DNA of 64,000 nucleotides. It comes from Candolleomyces eurysporus. Lineage: Eukaryota > Basidiomycota > Agaricomycetes > Agaricales > Psathyrellaceae. The notes under the pieces were generated by a model that made no database searches, had not been told where the DNA came from, and worked only from the letters and a program-made list of their open reading frames with translations. Of this stretch, positions 57,691-64,000 are shown piece after piece. The stretch is from NCBI GenBank assembly GCA_027579435.1, contig JANBPK010000788.1, positions 1 to 64,000 on the forward strand, in the 5' to 3' direction. The first letter of the stretch is position 1. The number at the start of each line of letters is the position of its first letter. A program made the position numbers and the translations under genes.

Positions 57691-59232
57691 TTAAGCGAAA
57701 TACATAAGATTGTTCTTCTTCTTGCTTTGAACTGCCAAACGTATTACGTCAAATCGCGAAAGAGGGTTCGGATATTGATAACTCACCTTCTGCTATGCCA
57801 CTCAAGAAGTGCTCGTGGCTGAGCTTAGTAGCACCTTCACGTAGGGCAATCATTCCAGCCTCAACGCAAACCGCTTTCAGTTGTGCACCGTTGAACTCGT
57901 CCGTACTCCTCGCCAGCTCTTCATAGTTGACATCAGGCGAGCATGTCATCTTACGCGAATGGATTTGCAAGATACGCGCTCGTGCCGTTTCGTTGGGAAG
58001 TGGGAACTCAATCTTGCGATCAAGACGACCTGAACGAAGGAGAGCAGGATCGAGGATATCTATTCGGTTGGTCGCGGCAATAACCTATCCATCCCATGTC
58101 AGGTAAACTGTATTTCATTAATGTGATGAACCAACCTTGATTCGTTCGTCGCTTCCAAAGCCATCGAGCTGATTGAGAAGTTCCAGCATCGTTCGCTGTA
58201 CCTCTCGATCACCGCTCTTGTCCGAGTCGAAACGTTTCGTGCCAATGGCGTCCAGTTCGTCGATGAAGATAATTGCCGGAGCTTTCTCCTTTGCCAACGC
58301 GAACGCATCACGCACGAGCTTGGCACCGTCACCGATGAACATCTGGACCAGTGATGGCCCAGCGAGCTTCAAATAGCAGGCGTTTGTTGAAGCTGCACAC
58401 GCACGGGCAAGCAGTGTCTTTCCCGTTCCTAGTACGTGACTTTGAGTCAGGACGAGACGGACAATAAATCCAATTCTACGAACCTGGCGGGCCATACATC
58501 AAACAGCCTTTTGGAGGCTTGATACCGAGAGTCTTGAACTTGTCTGCTTGTTCCATAGGAAGCACAATAGCCTCGACGAGTTCTTCAATCTGCTTCTCCA
58601 AACCACCAATATCTGTATAAGTCTCCGTTGGCCTCTCGTCGACCTCCATCGCCTTCACTCGAGAGTCAAACTCTGCCGGAAGGGTGTCGAGAATGAGGTA
58701 GGAATCCTTGTTCACTCCCACTAGATCGCCAGGAGTTAGCTTCTCCGGAGGCACAAGGCCGATCATAGGTAGGAAGACGGTCTGCCGTGTGGAGGTCTTG
58801 ACAACAGCGCATTTCCCTTTCCTCATGGAGTCGACGTCTTGGCTGGCACCATCCTCCTCTCCTTCAGGATCCACGTTCAAGATCTACGGCAACTGTTGAG
58901 TTTAGATTCGAGTGCTGCCTGCCGCCGTACGCACCTCCACAACGTTTGCGACAAGGTATGGAAGCACTTTGTTTTGCTTAATCTTCTCCCCATTCTCTCG
59001 AATCTTCTCTTTCATCTCGCTTTGCTGATGCTGTAACCGCTGCGTTTCTGAGCGCAATACCTGCGAGGAAAGCTCGTTTCAGCCAGGAAGAGAGATGGGG
59101 CTGACAACACACTTTGAGGTCATTGTCAATGAGGCGTGTTCTTGTAACAATGTCATCAGAGCTCAGGGCGAGAATATCTTCTGGAATGTCGTCCCAGGTC
59201 TCTTCTGGTTGCAAGTCGGGTGTGGTGTCCAT
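57691..59232 (-). CDS. RPT5: 26S proteasome regulatory subunit 6A, ATPase RPT5
   Basis: AAA ATPase of the proteasome base ring. Exons (minus): 59232-59113, 59060-58935, 58883-58484, 58428-58136, 58084-57787, 57731-57691; 1278 nt, 425 aa. The start [20 protein letters not shown] is followed by the N-terminal coiled coil ([20 protein letters not shown]), an OB domain ([20 protein letters not shown]), [20 protein letters not shown], Walker A GPPG-TGKT split by an intron, Walker [12 protein letters not shown], the SRH region [22 protein letters not shown] and the C-terminal lid. It ends NNLMYFA, a hydrophobic-Tyr-X type tail that docks in the 20S alpha ring and is typical of RPT5. The frame is open upstream of 59232 to 59475, but those residues are not RPT5-like and would run almost to EAF6. 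Confidence 0.96.
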
Positions 59233-59501
59233 GGCCGAACTGTCCTGGGGATTCGACGACGACGACGGGGCCGACTGCTCTGGCTTCTTCTCGGAGCCTG
59301 ATGGGTTTTCATTGGGAGGGGGTGCGTGAGGACATGGCTGGGGACAGAGATAACTGGATTCAATAAATGAGTTCGAATTCGTAATGAGGAACCTCGACGC
59401 GTACGCGTCCTCCAAAAGGTGATGGCGTTTGCTTCTAACACCGACAAACAATGATTTCCCCGTCGTCGCCATCAAAGTCTTCCTACCTCACATGAACGGT
59501 C
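59233..59501. promoter_or_regulatory. Bidirectional promoter, RPT5 / EAF6
   Basis: 269 bp between divergent ATGs. Proteasome genes in ascomycetes use PACE elements (GGTGGCAAA); I see the similar but imperfect GGTGATGGCG near 59418 and no exact match. No TATA box. Confidence 0.45.
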
Positions 59502-60166
59502 ATGGCAGAGGCCACTACAGCACCGACAGCGGACGATCGGACCCAGTATGAAACCCTCAGGAAGGAACTCATGCAAGCTCTCCCCAAGAAACGGCTCGTA
59601 GACAAGCAACTGGTGAGCAGGCCCATTAGGAGTCAGGAAAGCAGTGTCTGAATCTCACAAGGCGCAAATAGAGTCTCAAATCTACGCTCTGGAAGCCAAC
59701 TACCTGACGGAGACAGCAGCGCACAGTGGCGGCAATATCATACAGGGATTCGAAGGATATCTCAAGAACCAGAACACGACACGAAAGAAGTACGAAGTCA
59801 GCGACCAAGACCGTATCTTCTCGAACAGCAGCCAGACATACCAGAAAGTGAGTTCTGTCCGACGTTCCAGCACAATTTTGGCATCTCATACTGATCAACT
59901 AGTCGTTGGATCTAAATGGTGATGAAGAATCTACTACAGCAACAGACGATTACAAGCAGCCCAGCACCGGCCCAACAACCGTAGTCCTGCCACCAGCTCC
60001 TAAGAGCCAGGAGCTATCCCTGCAACAGAAACGTGCCAGAGACAAGGAGTATCAAAGGAGGAAACGAGCAAGCGCCAGTCTTCGAAGCACTGGTGAGAGT
60101 GAAGAAGAGGCTAGCACGTCCTCTAGACGAACTACCAAGCGAGCGCGATTGGCAGAGGACGACTAG
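59502..60166 (+). CDS. EAF6: Chromatin modification protein EAF6 (NuA4 subunit)
   Basis: Small subunit of NuA4-type (and in yeast NuA3) histone acetyltransferase complexes. Exons 59502-59612, 59662-59847, 59903-60166; 561 nt, 186 aa. YETLRKELMQALPKKRLVDKQ-L then AQIESQIYALEANYLTETA form the conserved N-terminal coiled coil, and the EAF6 block NIIQGFEGYLKNQN then RIFSNSSQTYQ follows. The C-terminal half is disordered and basic with a QQKRARDKEYQRRKR stretch and a likely nuclear localisation signal (RRTTKRARL). Convergent with RRP40, 105 bp between stop codons. Confidence 0.94.
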
Positions 60167-60271
60167 TTTGATTTTCGGGATGCTTGAGTCGATTTGCTTC
60201 ATTGGACCTGCTTTGGCCTTGGCTGTATCTTAGTGCTTGCTGTATTGCTATCTGTTAATGTACATACCCTT

Positions 60272-61139
60272 TTACGCGTCCAGTGTTTCCAGGAAAGCCT
60301 TGACCTCCACAGCATCCATACCTCCCCCGTCTGGATCGACAGCCTCGATACACCGGGCAACGGCAATGATTTGCTTCGGCTCCTTCGCACTGATCCATAC
60401 ACGCCCGTTCATACCGATAGCTGACTCTAGAGGGAATTTGCCACCGAGAAGCGGCAAAAGAAAATGTTTGGAGTCCAGGAGTCTGCGGACAAGTGAGCAC
60501 AGAGGATCAGCGTTGAGGATGGAATAGAACACTGACTGTCGGCACATTTTTAAGCTACACCGCACGACGAACCCCCCTTTGAGCTCTCCGAAGCCCTCTG
60601 CCTTCCTCGTCTGCGCATCGAAGCATTCGAGCTCGGGCTCCATATCTTTGTGGGCGAGGGAGACTCGAGCATAGACCAAGCTTCCAACCTGCAGAATCGC
60701 GTGAGCGGAGTGGATCGCAATACCACACCATATACCCACTTTGAGATTCGGCCTGTTTCNTTTTTGTTGCCCCCTCAAAAGCAAGGGCATCTAACGAAGC
60801 CTGGTGGGCTTCTCCAATATCGACGCGATAGCCTTCTCCCAATCTCTGGGTTACAACGCCAATGACGGACTCCTGGGGTGCAGGAACATACTATTCAAAA
60901 GAAAGACAGTCAGCTTTAGAAGGCTTTTGAAAGAAACGAAGACGAACACGCCTCGCATTGCTATCCACCCACCATTTGCTTCTGTTCGCAGAATGTTGGA
61001 GCAATCCAGCTTTTGTCGAAACTACACTCGACTCGGACGGGTTCGAGAGAGTGGCCTGCTGCAGAAGACCTGGGCCCAATTTGAGGTTAACATGTTTAGC
61101 TGGAACGGTTTCTCCAGGAAATACGAGCTCAGAAGCCAT
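60272..61139 (-). CDS. RRP40: Exosome complex cap subunit RRP40 (EXOSC3)
   Basis: RNA-binding cap protein of the 3'-5' exosome, in nucleus and cytoplasm. Exons (minus): 61139-60948, 60890-60740, 60688-60537, 60482-60272; about 234 aa. The start MASELVFPGETVPAKHVNLK and KLGPGLLQ are the N-terminal domain. YVPAPQESVIGVVTQRLGEG, YRVDIGEA and LAFEGATKRNRPNLKVGSLV are the S1 domain. DMEPELECFD then FPLESAIGMNGRVWI are the KH/GXNG-type C-terminal domain. Exon 2 has one base too many. Removing the N at 60760, which lies beside a T-run, gives the conserved TKRNRPN, so the N is probably spurious. Divergent from VPS37 by 102 bp. Confidence 0.94.
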
Positions 61140-61241
61140 GATGATGGTGGTGGAGGATGAGATTATCAAATGACAATGATCGCGACCGAACAGACGCAGC
61201 GCTGCTCTTGCCTCCCACCACCATCACCATCCTCGTCGACT
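61140..61241. promoter_or_regulatory. Compact bidirectional promoter, RRP40 / VPS37
   Basis: 102 bp between divergent start codons. It contains CACCACCATCACCATC on the plus strand (61217-61232) and ATGATGATGGTGG at 61138-61150; no TATA box in either direction. Confidence 0.5.
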
Positions 61242-61974
61242 ATGGCCACACCTCTCCTGCAGGAGTTCCCGGAGCTCTCAAACTTTTCGTAAGGCGCAAA
61301 CTCTTATCGTTCCAACGGTTCCTGAATTGTCTGGTGATAAAGGCGAGAGGATCTGGAAGACCTTCTCAACGATCCAGTCTACTTCCAAGCATTCTTCCAC
61401 TCGCTCGACCGCGTCAAGTACATGTATAGGGCACAAGCAGAGCTCGGAATGGCCAACGAATCGATAGCAAGTCCGTATGCCATCCCTCCGTTCATAATCC
61501 TCGGGCTTATGACTTCATCAGAGAACAACGTCGCTCTGCAAGAATCGCTGTACAACCTGCGAGCGGAGACTCAGGCAGCCTTCGACGATGCCAAGTCTCT
61601 TGAAAAGCGATGGAAAGAACTAGAGAAGGAGCAGAAAGAAGTGTATCAGGCATGCCCACCCTGTTTCCGTTTGCCCCACTTCCGAGGCTAACCCATTTTC
61701 CCTTCAGCGGTTTACTCCTCAATTCCTTCTGATGCGGTTGAAGCATGCTACGACGGCTCAGGACGACGCTACGGAGGCAATGGCGTCGACCTTTGTTCAA
61801 CAGCAGGCCGCTCTGCCATCTCTATCTCGTGAAGATGGTACCGGAACCCCTCGAGGCGGGCTGGAGGTCGACGAGTTCATTCAACAGTTCAAGGAGGCAC
61901 GCAAGACATATCATAAGAGGGCAATGTGGGGAGATAAATGGAGCAGTAATCAAGTGATATGGAGAGAGGACTGA
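61242..61974 (+). CDS. VPS37: ESCRT-I subunit VPS37 (Mod(r) domain)
   Basis: Component of ESCRT-I, sorting ubiquitinated cargo into multivesicular bodies. Exons 61242-61288, 61343-61470, 61522-61649, 61708-61974; 570 nt, 189 aa. The N-terminus is MATPLLQEFPELSNFSREDL. The Mod(r) helical domain follows: DPVYFQAFFHSLDRVKYMYR, AELGMANESIAKNNVALQES, YNLRAETQAAFDDAKSLEKR, EQKEVYQ-RFTPQFLLMRLKH and ATTAQDDATEAMASTFVQQ. The C-terminal segment VDEFIQQFKEARKTYHKRAM is typical. The last intron (61650-61707) starts with GC (CAG|GCATGC) if the conserved YQRF(T/S)PQFLL is to be kept; no GT donor restores the frame. Adjacent to RRP40 head-to-head. Confidence 0.94.
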
Positions 61975-62680
61975 GGTTTGCAGTGCAGACCGAGTGCAGG
62001 TTCCCCCCCTTCACCCGCCTGGACAATTCATCGTGGTCTGCTCGCTTCGGGTCAAAGAATGTCCTGCGGTCGACCGCGCCGCAGCTAAGGGCCACTCCTG
62101 CGACGCTTGACCAGCTTCAGGCTTCTATCTAGAGGTGTGTTCTCGCTTGGCTTTCTGCTATCGATTGCGAGGATCGTATAGTAGTATAACAAATCACTCT
62201 TCCATCCGGGCAGCCAGTCGATTAGTTAAGTAAGTGTGTTCATGGATCTTCTTCGAATGACCGCATCTGACGCACATCTATCAAGAAGCCCTAGCTCCAT
62301 GGATTACCACACACTTGTTTATCTGTGGAATACAATTGAGCGTTAACACCTTTAGACCAGGAACAAGAGGTGCATCGCGGGATCGGACCCTGTGCGGGAA
62401 AATACGATACTTCATCCTGGACCTGACAGGGTGTTGGGTCTTGAAAATTTGGCTAAGTGGTCTCTCCGACTTTCTTGCGTCGACAACATTACATGCACCG
62501 GAACCCCACAGGGATGATGGGGGCTTTGAGAAGCGTGCGCGCCTTTGCCCCTCAAAGGGCCAACGTTACCTATCAGTCGGCTTCGTCTATACCTTGGTAA
62601 AAATATCGGATCGATTTGAAGCCAGGGGCTCGAGCGCATATAAAGGTTGACCGATTGAGATTGTTTGTCATCCAGCAAAG
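61975..62680. other. Intergenic, AA9 promoter region
   Basis: About 700 bp between VPS37 and the AA9 gene. Apart from the TATA box listed separately I see no certain element. Candidate carbon-catabolite sites (SYGGRG) include CTGGGG-like and GTGGGG-like words only outside the proximal 200 bp, so repression sites are unproven. Confidence 0.45.
62639..62646 (+). promoter_or_regulatory. TATA box of AA9 gene
   Basis: TATAAAGG 42 bp before the AA9 ATG, within CGCATATAAAGGTT. The short distance implies a very short 5' UTR, common for strongly induced fungal secreted enzymes. Confidence 0.65.
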
Positions 62681-64000
62681 ATGAAAGGTTTCCTTACTTT
62701 GACGACTCTGCTCTCGCTGCTGACAGGCATTAGTGCTCACAGTATCTTCCAGGTCAGCATCACTGTGTTGATGTTTAGAGAAACTGCTAAAAGATTTCAT
62801 TACAGGAAGTTCATGTGAACGGTGTCTCGCAAGGCCACACAGTTGGAATTCGAGTGCCTGAATACGACGGTGTAAGTACTCAATTTTTTCTTCTCGTGAC
62901 CGGAGCTCTGAAGCGCATTGATCTCAGCCCATCTCCGATGTGAACTCTAACGACATCATTTGCAATGGGGGAATCAATCCATATCGCCAACCCGTTTCTC
63001 AAAAAATCATCGACGTCCCAGCTGGCGCTCAAGTAACCGCAGAATGGCATCATACACTGCGAGGCGCTGAGCCCAACAACCCTTCTGACCCCATCGATCC
63101 CTCACACAAAGGTCCTGTTATGGTTTATCTGTGTGTACTGTCCGAGCCTCACGTCGATGTTTCGAATTCTGAAATGGGTATTGTTCTATAGCGCCCAAAT
63201 CCCCAACGCAGCGCAGTCGAGCGTCACCGGCTTGAAGTGGTTCAAGATCTACCATGATGGTCTTGATTCGAGTGGTGTTTGGGGTGTTGACCGTTTGATT
63301 AGGAATAAGGGCAAGATGACCTACACCATCCCTTCTTGCATTCCGGACGGCCAGTACTTGATGAGGGTTGAACTTATTGGTGCGTCAATCCTCTTGCTCG
63401 TCCGAAGGAGTGCTTTTAACATAGTTTTACCTGCATTACAGCTCTCCATGGTGCACAGAGCTACCCCGGTGCCCAGTTCTACGTAAGTCCTAATTTTTGA
63501 TCCATTTTCAGTAGGAAGGATTTGACCTTACTTCGTCTATAGATGGAATGTGCGCAAATACGCATCTCTGGTGGTGGTAATGTGAACCCGCCCACTGTGA
63601 GCTTCCCTGGCGCGTACAAGGGTAAGACATTGCAGCATCTCGTTCTTTTTCTGATGTTGACCATGCTTGTCTTGTAGGTACCGATCCTGGCGTCCGAGTC
63701 AACATCTACTCTGGCATTCGATCTTACACCATCCCTGGTAAGTCTGACGCCAAGCGAGAGGCCACACATGAGACTAACCACCGTCGCAGGCCCCGATGTC
63801 TTCACTTGCCCTGCAGGTTCAGGACCAACCCAAACGGCGGCTCCTATCCCGACTGCTACTCCCACTCAGCCTGCCGTCACGACCACGGCAGCTCCCGTCC
63901 CAAGCGNCCTGCTGGGCCCACCGTTCCCCAGTATGGGCAGTGCGGAGGCTCAGGGTAAGATTCTTTAGCTGTTTGACATTCGGATTACAGGTTTAATCCT
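62681..64000 (+). CDS. AA9 lytic polysaccharide monooxygenase with CBM1, 3' end cut by window
   Basis: Copper enzyme that oxidatively cleaves cellulose. Exons 62681-62752, 62806-62871, 62928-63130, 63192-63379, 63442-63482, 63543-63621, 63678-63737, 63790-63954, and 63991 onward (partial). Signal peptide [19 protein letters not shown]; the mature protein starts HSIFQEVHVNG, giving His1 of the copper brace. The second copper His is in AEWHHTL and the axial Tyr region is GAQFYMECAQI. C-terminal to the domain (FTCPAGSG) comes a Thr/Pro linker and a CBM1 beginning [17 protein letters not shown]. Between linker and CBM1 the frame shifts at the N (63907): one extra base there would be needed, so the N probably stands for two bases. 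His1, HH and FYM are intact, so an active enzyme is expected. The stop lies beyond 64000. Confidence 0.93.

Noticed and set aside
59233..59475. Upstream in-frame extension of RPT5 starting MMATTGKSLF
   Set aside because: The extra residues are not RPT5-like, and a start there would leave only about 26 bp to the EAF6 start; MDTTPD at 59232 fits the family N-terminus.

Overview
The window is nuclear DNA from a filamentous basidiomycete, almost certainly an Agaricomycete. Its genes are interrupted by many 45-60 bp GT-AG introns with tiny exons. They include families typical of mushroom-forming fungi: DUF6534 seven-TM proteins, an Agaricomycete-type F-box protein, an AA9 polysaccharide monooxygenase with a CBM1, and a secreted VPEFG/CPPDR repeat protein. 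Exon models below were built by hand from splice sites, reading phase and family conservation. In almost every gene the exon lengths sum to an intact frame.

Layout. 0.6-2.5 kb: branched-chain ketoacid dehydrogenase E1 alpha (+). 3.8-5.0 kb: ZIP zinc transporter (-), divergent from V-ATPase proteolipid subunit c (+, 5.3-6.1 kb). 6.2-6.9 kb: zinc-knuckle SR-like protein (-), divergent from a putative nucleotidyltransferase-fold protein (+, 7.3-8.6 kb). 10.6-13.9 kb: dipeptidyl-peptidase V (-, 19 exons). 14.3-15.3 kb: MRT4 (-), 105 bp head-to-head with deoxyhypusine hydroxylase (+, 15.4-16.6 kb). 17.6-19.5 and 20.5-22.5 kb: two tandem DUF6534 membrane proteins (+). 23.5-25.1 kb: ribosomal-L1-domain nucleolar protein (+). 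25.4-26.7 kb: alpha/beta hydrolase (+). 27.7 kb: a possible 32-residue peptide gene (-). 30.8-32.3 kb: quinone oxidoreductase (-). 34.2-35.8 kb: secreted repeat protein (-). 36.4-38.1 kb: epoxide hydrolase (-). 38.4-54.5 kb: midasin/Rea1, a 16-kb gene of 17 exons (-). 54.9-56.7 kb: F-box protein (-). 57.7-62.0 kb: a compact block of RPT5 (-), EAF6 (+), RRP40 (-) and VPS37 (+). 62.7-64.0 kb: AA9 LPMO (+), cut by the window end.

Functional themes. Four genes act in ribosome or RNA maturation: MRT4, midasin, the L1-domain protein and RRP40. MRT4 and midasin both act on the pre-60S particle. DOHH matures eIF5A and RPT5 is a proteasome ATPase. This is mostly a housekeeping segment, with accessory secreted or membrane genes (DUF6534 pair, repeat protein, AA9) between gene-poor stretches.

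Most notable observations. Both DUF6534 paralogues need a one-nucleotide exon at the same place to stay in frame. Micro-exons of 8-14 nt recur in several genes. Three introns appear to use GC donors. Three G/C homopolymer runs and several N positions break otherwise intact frames; these look like consensus errors, not pseudogenes. I found no rRNA, convincing tRNA, CRISPR array or recognisable transposon.
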